Shown in pieces: positions 38,101-46,617 of a stretch of DNA of 64,000 nt. The stretch is from contig JAJTGY010000018.1 in assembly GCA_021298015.1 (NCBI GenBank), forward strand, positions 1-64,000, read 5' to 3'. Position numbers and translations under genes: made by a program. A model generated the notes under the pieces. That model was not told the DNA's origin, did not search any database, and saw only the letters and a list, made by a program, of their open reading frames with translations. The first letter of the stretch is position 1; each line of letters opens with the position of its first letter. The stretch comes from Flammeovirgaceae bacterium. GTDB taxonomy: Bacteria; Bacteroidota; Bacteroidia; Cytophagales; Cyclobacteriaceae.

Positions 38101-38882
38101 AACTCGGATGAGATCGATACAAACGCATAGCCATGCGTGACCAGAAAATCCCGCAGCATGATTTCATGCGTGTTGTTCTGGTAGCTATTGAGCAGGGCAA
38201 CCGCTACCGACTCAATCCGGTGCTTGCGCAGCAACTTCAACACGCGTTGTTGTTCGCTCGTGGTGAGTTCCTGAAGCACTTCACCCCTGGCATTCACCCG
38301 CTCATTGACTTCCAACGCCAATGCATAGAGGGGTGTCGGCTTGCGCACATCCAGGGCAAATAAGTCAGGCCGCTGTTGGTCACCAATAATCAAAAGATCC
38401 CGGAAGCCTCGCGTTGTAATAAAGGCCGTACGCGCACCCTTTCTTTCTAGAATTGCATTGGTGCCACGGGTGGACCCGAGGCGCATTTCCAGTTTGGGAA
38501 ACGACCCTGTCAGACGTGTGCGGGTGAGCAGGCGGGCGGCTAACACCGGCACTTCTTCATCTGTGGTGAGGTCGAAGGATTCTCCTGTGCGCGACTGTGG
38601 GAGTGCGTGGCTAAGTGTAATATGGTTGCGGCTGATGTTGACGGCCTTCACGCGAATATTCGCTTGGCCGCTGGGTCGAAAAAGGAAGCCCTGATAAATA
38701 TCTTCAATGACCGGCCACACCATATTAACTAACCAGGTGAACCGGTCTACACGTGCTACCAATCGTCCACGAAGGGTGCTGTTGCTGAGAATCTTCAGTC
38801 GGTGAATGGCACCATCCGGATCTTCAGCCAGGCAATCCGTGAAAGTACCACCTGTATCAATCCGGATTTTCCAGTCGCTCAT
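35136..38882 (-). CDS. 5-oxoprolinase/hydantoinase, HyuA-HyuB fusion
   Basis: 1248 residues, the full length of fused ATP-dependent 5-oxoprolinases. The N-terminal half carries hydantoinase A phosphate-binding motifs (DTGGTFTDC and GFDMGGTSTDVS, plus MRLGSTRGTNAILERKG). The C-terminal half from about 740 is hydantoinase B-like (MGALLQRTSFSVNVKERLDFSCALLD; VMTNHPGFGGSHLPDVT; GGGCGAGPGF-type element). It would open 5-oxoproline to glutamate at the cost of ATP. Its ATG overlaps the upstream lipoprotein stop by 4 nt, so the two genes are coupled. It converges with uvrA. Confidence 0.88.
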   Translation of the reverse strand: MSDWKIRIDTGGTFTDCLAEDPDGAIHRLKILSNSTLRGRLVARVDRFTWLVNMVWPVIEDIYQGFLFRPSGQANIRVKAVNISRNHITLSHALPQSRTGESFDLTTDEEVPVLAARLLTRTRLTGSFPKLEMRLGSTRGTNAILERKGARTAFITTRGFRDLLIIGDQQRPDLFALDVRKPTPLYALALEVNERVNARGEVLQELTTSEQQRVLKLLRKHRIESVAVALLNSYQNNTHEIMLRDFLVTHGYAFVSISSELSRQIKLLWRAETTVVNAYLQPIIHQYVSRIRQGLHHAPLRIMTSAGSLAEAGAFQPKDSLLSGPAGGVVGAVEIGKQAGHREVIGFDMGGTSTDVSLYHQRLDYRYESKVGDQKILSPSLAIETIAAGGGSICDFDGHKFTVGPHSAGASPGPACCGQGGPLTITDVNLLLGRVNENQFALPLSPTAAARALQQLMAKARKQTKRAYRELDVLLALVTIANEKMAEAIKKVSLQRGYDPRHFALVSFGGAGGQHACSLAEHLGMKNILVPYDAGLLSAFGIACARLERTEEQLVLQDYVHVALRIEPLLNELAQRARNHLIEQGETADELIVKERLIFLRFCGQETPLEIVVQPNLPAAYEKRYRQVYGHWLPDREIEVVSVQVRVTVREANRSGQPHRKKTYSPDPAHQKKIFSRGRWLNTPVFEWERLRAGARINGPALISSNNSTTWVEEGWRFELDEKMTGHLSATRLPQKNTRKLVAEADLELYTNRFTAIAEEMGALLQRTSFSVNVKERLDFSCALLDAQGFLVVNAPHIPVHLGSLGVCVREVKKALKMKPGDVVMTNHPGFGGSHLPDVTLIKPVYHDNRLIGYVANRAHHAEIGGAKPGSMPAFGKSLDEEGVIISPTWLMRNGKVEWARVKKMFTDGRYPSRLPEENLADLNGALAALQYGEQALHQLCKQEGAARVRGFMKQLRLLARESLREALHQLPRSRYQAVEYLDDGSPLCVQIRKHNDRISIDFAGTAARHPGNLNATPAIVQSVVLYVMRLLVNQPIPMNEGLMDLIDLHIPSSLLNPDFHRQPIPAVVGGNTEVSQRLTDLLLKALDLSACSQGTMNNFLFGNARLGYYETIAGGCGAGPGFTGASAVHQHMTNTRITDAEILEHRYPVEVMEFSVRKGSGGKGRWHGGDGLTRVIRFGETMEVNILTQHRKEKPFGKRGGAAGAPGQQEIIRTDGTRQKLKGLDSAEVRNGDMIKIKTPGGGGWGR

Positions 38883-39358
38883 TCGTTACTCATCGAGAGC
38901 ACCACCTGTTTGCGTGACATTCGTATGCCGATGGCCTTCATGAATTCATAGGAGCCGTCCGGCCGCTCCAATTGAACCGGGCGGGTGTACAACAGGGAGT
39001 CGGTGCCCACCTTTTGCATATTCTCCGATAGCTTTTCACCGCGGTTGCTTTGATAGGCTTCCAGTATTTGTGCCTCCACCTCTGTGAGGTTGGATGAAGA
39101 AGAAAGGGGTACGAAAATCACGCCTTGCGCTTTACACAGGGAGTCAATTTTTGCCGGACTATCGCTTATGCTTTCCAGAGTTGTGGCCAGTGGCCGTGCA
39201 TAGGCGTATGCCGCCTCCAGAAGTTCGGCTTCGGATACTTTCCGGATCTCACCCTTTTTCATGTTGTCCCGGATTTCTTCGCGCTGCTCCTGGTTGAGGG
39301 ATTTGTTGCACGAAAGGTTGAACACGATAATCGTGGTGAATAGCAGGAAACGTTTCAT
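38879..39358 (-). CDS. Lipoprotein of unknown function
   Basis: 159 residues with a lipoprotein signal (KRFLLFTTIIVFNLSC) and then a helical region (EQREEIRDNMKKGEIRKVSEAELLEAAYAYARPLATTLES). The C-terminal part (TDSLLYTRPVQLERPDGSYEFMKAIGIRMSRKQVVLSM) recalls DUF3365 (Tll0287-like) heme-sensor-type proteins, but no CxxCH is present, so that is tentative. It overlaps the upstream GT4 and the downstream oxoprolinase genes by 4 nt each (ATGA type). Confidence 0.6.
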   Translation of the reverse strand: MKRFLLFTTIIVFNLSCNKSLNQEQREEIRDNMKKGEIRKVSEAELLEAAYAYARPLATTLESISDSPAKIDSLCKAQGVIFVPLSSSSNLTEVEAQILEAYQSNRGEKLSENMQKVGTDSLLYTRPVQLERPDGSYEFMKAIGIRMSRKQVVLSMSNE

Positions 39359-40416
39359 GATTGAGCCATCAGTTGACGATACAAGTTTACATAATGTTGA
39401 GCAGTATTTGACCAGGTAAACTGAGCCGCGTACTGTTTTGCTTTTTGTCGTCTCCCATAATCCGGCTCCTCGATTTCCTGACGTCCCTTTTCGAACACCG
39501 AAATGATGTGATCATCCTCAAACGAATGCCAATAATGAGCAAACGGCCCGGCTACTTCGGGCAGGCTGGCACGGTTGGAGGTGAAGACGGGCTTCCCGTG
39601 CCACAGCGCCTCCAGTATCGGAATACCGAAACCTTCATCAAGCGAGGGAAAGACAAACGCCTCGCAATGTTGGTACAGCCAAACTTTGGCGTTTTCCGAA
39701 ATTTCGCCCGGCAAAATTACCTGCTGGTCGAGCCGTTGTTCCTGAATCATCGACTTCACCCTTTCACCATAAGCCGTGTTGTGATTTCCGGCCAGCACAA
39801 GTGATAACTGCGGGTATTGACGGACCAAGGGCAACAGTACATGTACGTTCTTTCGCTCAAAAAAGGAACCAACAAAAAAAAGAAAGGGGCCACGCACAAG
39901 GCCAGGGTTCACGGGTTCAGCCGAAGTGGGATTAAATCCAATGTGAATCACTTGCGGCCTTTTGCCGGATAGGTTAAGATGCTGTTGAGCGAAATGGAGT
40001 GTGTGGCGAGAAACCGTTGCTACGGCATCTGACCGGTCGACCAGGCGTTGCACGGCCTCTAGGTTTTTTCTTTTTTGGGCATCCGAAAAGGCTTCATTTA
40101 AAAAATGCAGACCATGAAGGGTCAGCAACACATGGCGCGTGCGCACGGGCGTATGAAATCGGTGTTCGGCTGTGACATGCCATAAATCAGAAGCTGGGAA
40201 AAGGAAATGGCGAGCGGGGCCTCCATATCGCCTCACCCATGTGTTCAACAACTTTGTGGCGGGCACATCGGCTGCCCCGCGCGGATGCACCAGCGCTTCA
40301 ACTTCAAAGTCGGCTAGTGGCAGCGTCTGGTAACATTTTAGCAGCTGATGGCAAAACTGGCCCAGCCCCGTTTGCAGGTAGCGCAAGTGAGATCCGTCAA
40401 AAATCACCCGATGCAT
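39355..40416 (-). CDS. GT4-family glycosyltransferase (mannosyltransferase-like)
   Basis: 353 residues in the GT-B fold. The N-terminus (HRVIFDGSHLRYLQTGLGQFCHQLLKCY) and the C-terminal donor site (LFFVGSFFERKNVHVLLPLVRQYPQLSLVLAGNHN; CEAFVFPSLDEGFGIPILEALWHGKPVFTSNRASLPEVAG) are typical of GT4 enzymes, including the E-x7-E segment. It is the first gene of a tightly coupled set with the lipoprotein and the oxoprolinase, an unexpected pairing by function. Confidence 0.88.
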   Translation of the reverse strand: MHRVIFDGSHLRYLQTGLGQFCHQLLKCYQTLPLADFEVEALVHPRGAADVPATKLLNTWVRRYGGPARHFLFPASDLWHVTAEHRFHTPVRTRHVLLTLHGLHFLNEAFSDAQKRKNLEAVQRLVDRSDAVATVSRHTLHFAQQHLNLSGKRPQVIHIGFNPTSAEPVNPGLVRGPFLFFVGSFFERKNVHVLLPLVRQYPQLSLVLAGNHNTAYGERVKSMIQEQRLDQQVILPGEISENAKVWLYQHCEAFVFPSLDEGFGIPILEALWHGKPVFTSNRASLPEVAGPFAHYWHSFEDDHIISVFEKGRQEIEEPDYGRRQKAKQYAAQFTWSNTAQHYVNLYRQLMAQS

Positions 40417-40469
40417 GGGACAAAGCTACGGTTGGCAGTCTGGAGTCCGTCAGGATTGGGGCAAATTTT

Positions 40470-40477
40470 TAACTTTG
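40470..40477 (+). promoter_or_regulatory. Bacteroidota -7 box (TAACTTTG) of prfA
   Basis: TAACTTTG is an exact TAnnTTTG match 10 nt before the prfA ATG, implying a very short leader. A TTG at 40456-40458 is too close (11 nt) to be the usual -33 element. Confidence 0.4.
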
Positions 40478-40487
40478 CCGCCCTGTT

Positions 40488-41558
40488 ATGATTGAGAAGC
40501 TGGAAGAAATCAAGCATCGCTTTGAGGAAGTGGGTCAATTGATCGTGCAACCCGACACGGTCAGTGACATCAAAAGGTTTTCTCAATTAAGCAAAGAATA
40601 CAAAGACCTGGAGAAGGTGGTGCGAAAGTACGATGAGTACCGCAGAGCCTTAGACGGGGTGCAGCACGCCAAAGAGGTGTTGGAGCAGGAAAAGGATGCG
40701 GAGATGCGTGAACTCGCCAAGATGGAACTGGATGAACTTACGCCCAAACGCGATCGGCTGGAGCAGGAGCTGAAAGAACTGCTGATGCCCCGTGACCCGA
40801 ATGACGACAAGAATTGCATTGTGGAAATTCGGGCGGGTACCGGAGGAGATGAAGCGGCCATCTTTGCAGGAGACTTGTATCGCATGTACCAGCGCTTCTG
40901 CGATCGCAGAGGGCTCAAAATGATTGTAATGGATTTTACCGAAGGCACTGCCGGAGGTTATAAGGAAATCATCAGCACGGTGGAAGGCGAGGGCGCCTTT
41001 GGCATTTTTAAGTATGAATCGGGTGTGCACCGCGTGCAGCGTGTACCGGCCACCGAACAACAGGGCCGCGTGCATACTTCGGCAGCCTCGGTAGTGGTGT
41101 TGCCCGAAGCCGAGGAGGTGGATGTGCAACTGAACCCGGCTGACCTGGAGTTCCAAACCGCCCGAAGCAGTGGGGCGGGCGGACAGAACGTAAATAAGGT
41201 GGAGACGAAAGTGCAGTTAACGCACAAGCCCTCCGGCATTGTAGTCGTGTGCCAGGTCGAGCGCTCGCAACACGGCAACCGTGAGCGGGCTTTACAGATG
41301 CTGCGCACCAAGCTTTACGAAATTGAAGTGGAGAAGCAGCAGGCCGCCATTGGCGCTTCGCGCAGGAGCCAGGTGCGCAGTGGTGACCGCTCCGAAAAGA
41401 TTCGCACGTACAACTATCCGCAAAGCCGGGTAACGGATCACCGCATCGGGTACACGCAGCACAACCTGCCCGCCATCCTGAACGGGGAGATCGATGACTT
41501 TATCGAGCAGCTGAAGATTGCCGAGGCGGCCGAAAAGATGGCGGAAGGGAAGGGCTAG
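40488..41558 (+). CDS. prfA: Peptide chain release factor 1
   Basis: 356 residues. The GGQ catalytic motif appears in [24 protein letters not shown], and the codon-recognition PxT element in [12 protein letters not shown]1 ends translation at UAA and UAG. The stop TAG shares the palindrome CTAG with the stop of the convergent lipoprotein gene. Confidence 0.96.
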   Translation: MIEKLEEIKHRFEEVGQLIVQPDTVSDIKRFSQLSKEYKDLEKVVRKYDEYRRALDGVQHAKEVLEQEKDAEMRELAKMELDELTPKRDRLEQELKELLMPRDPNDDKNCIVEIRAGTGGDEAAIFAGDLYRMYQRFCDRRGLKMIVMDFTEGTAGGYKEIISTVEGEGAFGIFKYESGVHRVQRVPATEQQGRVHTSAASVVVLPEAEEVDVQLNPADLEFQTARSSGAGGQNVNKVETKVQLTHKPSGIVVVCQVERSQHGNRERALQMLRTKLYEIEVEKQQAAIGASRRSQVRSGDRSEKIRTYNYPQSRVTDHRIGYTQHNLPAILNGEIDDFIEQLKIAEAAEKMAEGKG

Positions 41559-42100
41559 TTTTCCCCTTCGTCCTCCGTCTCCTTAATTTGCTCGTCCAAA
41601 ATCTTATTGATCAGATCCATTTGGCGCTCGTTGATGGTTTGGTCAACCTTGGCCTGCTTTTTCATAAACCGGAACATGGCGTTCTTTTTAATCTCATATG
41701 CCATAAACACGGTATACTCTCTTGTTTTTTCGTTGTAGTATTTTTTCTCACCAATCTTGCGCAGGTCGGCCATATCGGTATTCATCACCTGCCGGGCCAG
41801 GCTCTGAAACTTATCGGCCACATCTGCGGCCCGCTCGTTCTCCGTTTGGCCGAGGTATTGGTCAGCTACCTGTTTCATCGTGGTGTTGATTTGGCCCGCC
41901 AGAATAGTTTTGGCATCAATGTCGGCCTTTCCGCGGGCAATGTTATCCTGTGAGCTCGTGCCTTTGCCCGAAGCCCTGAAAAAGCGATTGTTCGATTCGT
42001 AAGCCGAGCCGGTAAAGGGTTCATTTACTTTCTTGCCGAAGGGTGAAGATGAGCAACCCACCATCAAGGCCATCATGGCTATACCTGTCCAGATTTTCAT
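41555..42100 (-). CDS. LPP20-like lipoprotein
   Basis: 181 residues from the ATG at 42100 (the track start at 42199 lies inside the methyltransferase gene). The lipobox is [10 protein letters not shown]. The mature part has the LPP20/FlgT-like pattern ([44 protein letters not shown]) and a charged helical end. Function in Bacteroidota is unknown; LPP20 proteins are surface lipoproteins in Helicobacter. Confidence 0.65.
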   Translation of the reverse strand: MKIWTGIAMMALMVGCSSSPFGKKVNEPFTGSAYESNNRFFRASGKGTSSQDNIARGKADIDAKTILAGQINTTMKQVADQYLGQTENERAADVADKFQSLARQVMNTDMADLRKIGEKKYYNEKTREYTVFMAYEIKKNAMFRFMKKQAKVDQTINERQMDLINKILDEQIKETEDEGEN

Positions 42101-42156
42101 ATTGAAGATTTTATTGACTGTGAAAGTATAATAATTGTGCCAAAGTAGGGGTATGG

Positions 42157-42861
42157 TTACTGACCCGCGCGGATGATGAGTTGCCATCGAAAGGCCCATT
42201 TCCAGCGCAAATGATAGGTAGTTATGCCGGCTTCCGCCATAATATGCTCGAGTTCTGCCCGCGTAAAGGCCCTGCGCACGGACAAGGGGGCGTCAAACCG
42301 AACCATAGATGATTTTGATAATGCCGTTGTGAGCCATTTAATGGAGTAGTACGCCAGCGGATGACGGTGTATGTCATTAACGATGATGGCAACCCGCGTC
42401 TGGTTGCGCAATTGCCGAAAGAAGTGAATCAGTTGGTCATTGGAAAAATGGTGGAAGAATAAGGTGGCTGTCACCAAATCAAAAGTGAGTTGTTTGAATT
42501 CGTCCGAGAAAATATTCACGGGCTCGAATCGAATTTCCGGATAGCCTCGGGAATGGTTGCGGGCGAACGCAACGATGTGCGGGTTGGCATCAAAGCCGGT
42601 CAGCTCTGCCTTAATTCCACGCGCGCGCGCCAACACACTCACGCGCCTCAGCATATCTCCGCTTCCACAACCCAGGTCCGCCAGGCGTATGGTCGGTCCA
42701 CAATCCGGCAATACTCTTTTGAGAGCTTCAAGGGTGACCGCATTTCCACCGAGCCATTTGTTAATGAAATCGAGTTCCCGCAGGGTTTGGTCAACCACTT
42801 CACCCTGGCAATCCAGATCGTCCATGATCTCAACATCGGCACTGCGTTCTGCAAAATCCAT
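42157..42861 (-). CDS. SAM-dependent methyltransferase of the type III PKS unit
   Basis: 234 residues. The AdoMet motif I is LADLGCGSGDMLRR, with motif II-like TGFDANPHIVAFAR and post-motif FDLVTATLFFHHFSNDQLIHFF. The start ATG overlaps the polyketide synthase stop (TGATG), so the pair is translationally coupled. By analogy with srsB in the Streptomyces srsABC operon, it may O- or C-methylate a phenolic lipid made by the synthase (inference). It ends 57 nt before the LPP20-like lipoprotein start. Confidence 0.85.
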   Translation of the reverse strand: MDFAERSADVEIMDDLDCQGEVVDQTLRELDFINKWLGGNAVTLEALKRVLPDCGPTIRLADLGCGSGDMLRRVSVLARARGIKAELTGFDANPHIVAFARNHSRGYPEIRFEPVNIFSDEFKQLTFDLVTATLFFHHFSNDQLIHFFRQLRNQTRVAIIVNDIHRHPLAYYSIKWLTTALSKSSMVRFDAPLSVRRAFTRAELEHIMAEAGITTYHLRWKWAFRWQLIIRAGQ

Positions 42862-43955
42862 CAGTGGTTTTCAATTTTAAGTATCATGCTCTCCAGTGTA
42901 AGACCGGGGCCGAAGGCGAAGCTGAGAATGTTCTGGCCATCATCAATGCCGTTGAGTTGCCGGCTAAGCTGCTGAAGCACAAACACAACCGTTGGCGAAG
43001 ACATGTTGCCGTAGTTCTTTAAAACTTCATGGGAGTGCTGCGTATCCTTTCGCGTTAAGCCCAGCTCCGTTTCAATGGATTCGATAATCTTTTTTCCTCC
43101 CGGATGAATGGCGTAATAGGCAATTTGATGTTGACTCAACCCGATTTTGTCCAGTAGCCGATGTGTCAGACTTTTTATCCCCTGCCGGATGACGTCTGGC
43201 ACGTAGGTGGATAGCTTCATTTCGAACCCGAGGTCGCCCACGGTCCAGGCCATGTCTTGCTCAGCGGCCGGGGCCAGATCGCAGAAGAAGCTTACCGGCT
43301 TCAGGTTGAGCCCACGATCCGGACGGCCGCTTACCAATAAGGCAGCCGAGCCATCGGCAAAAAGAGCATTGGCCAGCAGGTTGTCTTCGGTTGCTTCTTT
43401 TTGAAAGTGAATGCTGCAGAGTTCGGTGCAAACGACCAGCACCGAGGCGTCTGGTTCTGCACGACAAATCGTATCGGCCTGCCGAAGCGCATTAATGGCC
43501 GCGTAACATCCCATGAAGTTTATGCAAAGCCGCTCAACTTGCCGGCTGAGGCCCAGTGCATTTACAAGGTCAATGTCCAATCCGGGCGCGTACATGCCGG
43601 TGCAGCTCACCACAATCAGGTGCGTGATTCCATCGGTTGATCGTGTTCCCAGGCATTGCCGCACGGCATCGAGGCTGAGTTTCAGGGCATGCGTGCGATA
43701 CAATTCAAGGCGTTTTCGTGTGGAGGGAAAAGGCTCAAGGTCTTCCGTGTTGGAATAAAACGAGAAGTCGAATGATCGCCCATAGTCGGCCAGCACGGAG
43801 TACCGATGCTCGATGCCGGTGGCGCGGTAAAGCGTTTTGAGTCTGCGCGCATCATCCCCCTGAAGTTGGGTTGTCTTCAACATGAAGTCGGCAATTTGTT
43901 GTTGGCTGTGCCGGTGTGGCGGATTGGCCGTGCCGATAGCGGTGATATAACTCAT
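42861..43955 (-). CDS. Type III polyketide synthase (chalcone/stilbene synthase family)
   Basis: 364 residues, full length for the family. The catalytic triad is intact: Cys150 (NFMGCYAAIN), His284 (YAIHPGGKK) and Asn317 (KNYGNMSSPTV). Such enzymes extend an acyl-CoA starter with malonyl-CoA and cyclise the chain to pyrones, resorcinols or quinone precursors. Coupled to a methyltransferase and divergent (50-nt gap) from a UbiA-type prenyltransferase, it probably makes a methylated, possibly prenylated, aromatic lipid. The product cannot be read from sequence. Confidence 0.92.
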   Translation of the reverse strand: MSYITAIGTANPPHRHSQQQIADFMLKTTQLQGDDARRLKTLYRATGIEHRYSVLADYGRSFDFSFYSNTEDLEPFPSTRKRLELYRTHALKLSLDAVRQCLGTRSTDGITHLIVVSCTGMYAPGLDIDLVNALGLSRQVERLCINFMGCYAAINALRQADTICRAEPDASVLVVCTELCSIHFQKEATEDNLLANALFADGSAALLVSGRPDRGLNLKPVSFFCDLAPAAEQDMAWTVGDLGFEMKLSTYVPDVIRQGIKSLTHRLLDKIGLSQHQIAYYAIHPGGKKIIESIETELGLTRKDTQHSHEVLKNYGNMSSPTVVFVLQQLSRQLNGIDDGQNILSFAFGPGLTLESMILKIENH

Positions 43956-44005
43956 TGGGTCAAGTATACCAAAAAAACCATAAATTGACGGTTTCGTTCA
44001 GGTTC

Positions 44006-44887
44006 ATGCGCTCAACCATTCTTCATCTGCGGTTTTTGTTTTCCTGGTTTTTGATGCCGGTGTATTTTTTTGCGCTGGCCATTTCACCAAACCTGAATGG
44101 CGATCGCTTGCTTTGGTCGTTTGTCATTATTCACCTGTTGGTCTATCCGGCCAGCAATGGCTACAACAGCTATTTCGATAAGGATGAAGGCAGCATCGGT
44201 GGACTTAAAAATCCCCCACCCGTGAACCGATTATTGTTTGTGGCGGCCTGGCTGCTGGATTTGGTGGCAGTCGGCCTGGCCTGGTGGAAAGTGAACAGCA
44301 TTTTTGCCGTCATGATACTCCTCTATGGCTTGGCATCAAAAGCCTATAGCCATCCAGCCGTGCGGCTAAAGAAGTACCCCATAGCCGGCTGGTTGTGGGT
44401 GGCGTTCTTTCAGGGCGTATTCACCTTCGTGATGTGCTATGCCGGAATCAATGCGTTGCCGGTAGAAAATTTAGTTCAGACAAAAGTTTTGATTCCGGGG
44501 GCATTGGCCTCGCTGATGTTGCTGGGTACTTACCCGATGACGCAGGTGTATCAACATGCAGAAGATGCGAAGCGGGGCGATACCACCATTAGTCTAAAGC
44601 TGGGCGTGCGCGGTACGTTTGGCCTGGTGATGGGCATTTTTTCCCTGGCCTCGGTTTTGTATGCTGCGTACTTCTACACTTTTTTTGAGTGGCGATTTGC
44701 GATGTCTTTTTTGGTAGCCCTGTTCCCGGTGGTTGTATTCTTCCTGATATGGTTCTACCGTGTGTGGCGAAAAGAAGAAGTGGCCAACTACCGAAATACC
44801 ATGTGGCTGAATTTTTTATCGGCCACTTGCTTAAACGGGTTCTTTTTCTGGTTGTTTTGGGAGACCAGCCACATCAACCAATTGTAA
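44006..44887 (+). CDS. UbiA-family prenyltransferase
   Basis: 293 residues from the ATG at 44006, with about eight membrane helices. The first Asp-rich site is NGYNSYFDKDEG and the second is QVYQHAEDAKRGDTT, both in the usual UbiA positions, and AYSHPAVRLKKYP is the conserved loop. UbiA enzymes attach isoprenoid chains to aromatic acceptors. It is divergent from the type III PKS across a 50-nt intergenic region, which supports joint control. An alternative is a menaquinone- or heme-pathway role. Confidence 0.82.
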   Translation: MRSTILHLRFLFSWFLMPVYFFALAISPNLNGDRLLWSFVIIHLLVYPASNGYNSYFDKDEGSIGGLKNPPPVNRLLFVAAWLLDLVAVGLAWWKVNSIFAVMILLYGLASKAYSHPAVRLKKYPIAGWLWVAFFQGVFTFVMCYAGINALPVENLVQTKVLIPGALASLMLLGTYPMTQVYQHAEDAKRGDTTISLKLGVRGTFGLVMGIFSLASVLYAAYFYTFFEWRFAMSFLVALFPVVVFFLIWFYRVWRKEEVANYRNTMWLNFLSATCLNGFFFWLFWETSHINQL

Positions 44888-44898
44888 TGGGTGCCATG

Positions 44899-44928
44899 AA
44901 AAAGCCCCGCCAGGAGGCGAGGCTTTTT
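44899..44928 (+). terminator. Terminator of the UbiA gene
   Basis: The stem AAAAAGCCCCGCC / GGCGAGGCTTTTT (one mismatch, 4-nt loop) with flanking T tract lies 12 nt after the UbiA stop. Confidence 0.85.
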
Positions 44929-45032
44929 GGTTTTTGGCGGAGTTTTCGGTGACGTTCACTTGTCCGCTGTAGGTTCTAAAGAGCCTTAAAGAAAAGCATC
45001 CCGTTACAACCGCCAAGTCAACCTAACCCAAC

Positions 45033-45470
45033 TTAGTGAACTTCAATAGCCTTCGGTTTTACTTTGGTTTCCACTTCCTTCGGCAGTAACAGCTTCAGCA
45101 ATCCATTTTCATAGATGGCATCTACTTTTTCTGTCTTCACGTTTTCCGGAAGAGTGAACGAACGAATGAAATTGGTGTAGTTGAACTCCTTACGGGTGAA
45201 GTTTTCTTCTTTTTCTTCGCGTTTTTCTTCTTTTTCAACCGTAATGGTCAAAACGCCATTTTCAATGGTGATGTTGAAATCCTTCTTGTTCAAACCGGGA
45301 GCAGCCATTTCGATTTCGAACATTTTGTCTTTTTCAACTACGTTTACAGCAGGCACAGCCTGAATTCTCTTCAGCCAGTCGGCATCAAAGAATTTTTCGG
45401 TGTCAAACAGGTCGGTCATCCACTTGTTGTCCAACAAGGTGGGAAATCCCATTCTTTTCATCAATGTCAT
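45033..45470 (-). CDS. Hsp20/alpha-crystallin small heat-shock protein
   Basis: 145 residues. The alpha-crystallin domain is clear (FEIEMAAPGLNKKDFNITIENGVLTITVEKEEKREEKEENFTRKEFNYTNFIRSFTLPENVKTEKVDAIYENGLLKLLLPK), with a C-terminal I-x-V-like end (AIEVH). A good Shine-Dalgarno (GGAGG) lies 5 nt before the ATG, which is uncommon in this phylum and suggests strong expression. It holds unfolded proteins for refolding. It separates the UbiA gene from the Tat-exported protein gene. Confidence 0.93.
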   Translation of the reverse strand: MTLMKRMGFPTLLDNKWMTDLFDTEKFFDADWLKRIQAVPAVNVVEKDKMFEIEMAAPGLNKKDFNITIENGVLTITVEKEEKREEKEENFTRKEFNYTNFIRSFTLPENVKTEKVDAIYENGLLKLLLPKEVETKVKPKAIEVH

Positions 45471-45591
45471 ATAACCTCCGTTTTTTAGTTGATGGCACTA
45501 ATGTACTATCCCCGGAAGGGCGATTGCCATGACGGTAATCACGGCAGAAACTGATCATTATTAGTTGGCGAGTTGCGGTGCTGTACCGCAA

Positions 45592-46560
45592 TCACACACT
45601 CCGTTCCAGTAGTTTTTTCGTGGCCCGGATGCCTTCATGCTCCGGCAATCCACTACCTTCATATTCAACACCGATGTAGCCCGTGTACCCGGCTGATTTG
45701 ACGATTTGAAGCATTTTTCGATAGTCGGTTTCCTGGCTGTTCCCGTTGCTATCAAATTCATGGCTCTTTGCGCTCACGCCTTTGGCAAAGGGCATCAGTT
45801 CCGTTACGCCCTTGTACCGGTCATACCACTCCACACAAGGCGACTCCCACATGTCTCCTTTTTCTCTGCGCATGCAGAAGTTTCCAAAATCCGGAAGTGT
45901 GCCGCAATTGGGCATGCCCACTTCGCGCATCACTCCGCTCAACCATTGGCCGTCCGATGAAAAACCCCCATGATTTTCGACCAGCACATTAATGCCAACG
46001 GGCTGCGCAAACTCACTCAGTGTTCGTAAGCTTTCGGCACTCGCTTTAGCCATTTCTTCGCGTGTGCCGGCACCAAAACAATTCACCCGAATGGAGTGGC
46101 AACCCAAAAACCTGGCCGCCTCCACCCATTTGAAATGATTCTCCACGGCCGCCTTTCGCTGAGTGGCATCCGGGCCGGCCAGATCGCCCTCACCATCGCA
46201 CATGATCAACAAACTGATAACCCCTGCATCGTTACAACGCCTCTTAAGTTCTGCCAAATAAGCAGTGTCTTTGGCTTTATCCTTAAAGAACCCGTTCACG
46301 TACTCAACGGCATCGATGCCGAACTCATTTCTGGCCAATGCCGGAAAATCCAAATGATCAAGCTCACCGGCCTGTATTGTCCGGTGCAATGACCACTCGG
46401 CCAACGAGATTTTAAAGAACTGGGCATTCGCAGTTTCCGTCATGGCGTTTTCATTTGATGTTTTGGAATTGCCGGAGCAGGCTTGTGCCCAGGCTGCCAA
46501 CGACCCGGCTGAGGTGATTAGCCCCAATTGTTTCAGAAAACCTCTACGTGAAGGACTCAT
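45592..46560 (-). CDS. Tat-exported sugar phosphate isomerase/epimerase-like TIM-barrel protein
   Basis: 322 residues from [11 protein letters not shown] (ATG at 46560; an upstream ATG lies at 46572). [11 protein letters not shown] is a twin-arginine signal and AWAQAC a possible lipobox. The barrel follows ([77 protein letters not shown]), with metal-ligand-like Glu and His residues of the AP-endonuclease-2-type fold. Substrate unknown. It lies between the polyketide genes and the flavoprotein, with only a 57-nt gap to the latter. Confidence 0.85.
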   Translation of the reverse strand: MSPSRRGFLKQLGLITSAGSLAAWAQACSGNSKTSNENAMTETANAQFFKISLAEWSLHRTIQAGELDHLDFPALARNEFGIDAVEYVNGFFKDKAKDTAYLAELKRRCNDAGVISLLIMCDGEGDLAGPDATQRKAAVENHFKWVEAARFLGCHSIRVNCFGAGTREEMAKASAESLRTLSEFAQPVGINVLVENHGGFSSDGQWLSGVMREVGMPNCGTLPDFGNFCMRREKGDMWESPCVEWYDRYKGVTELMPFAKGVSAKSHEFDSNGNSQETDYRKMLQIVKSAGYTGYIGVEYEGSGLPEHEGIRATKKLLERSV

Positions 46561-46617
46561 GTTGTTGCGCATTGTCGGGTGAAGGTAGCAAGCAACCTGC
46601 ATTACTACCAATTGGGC

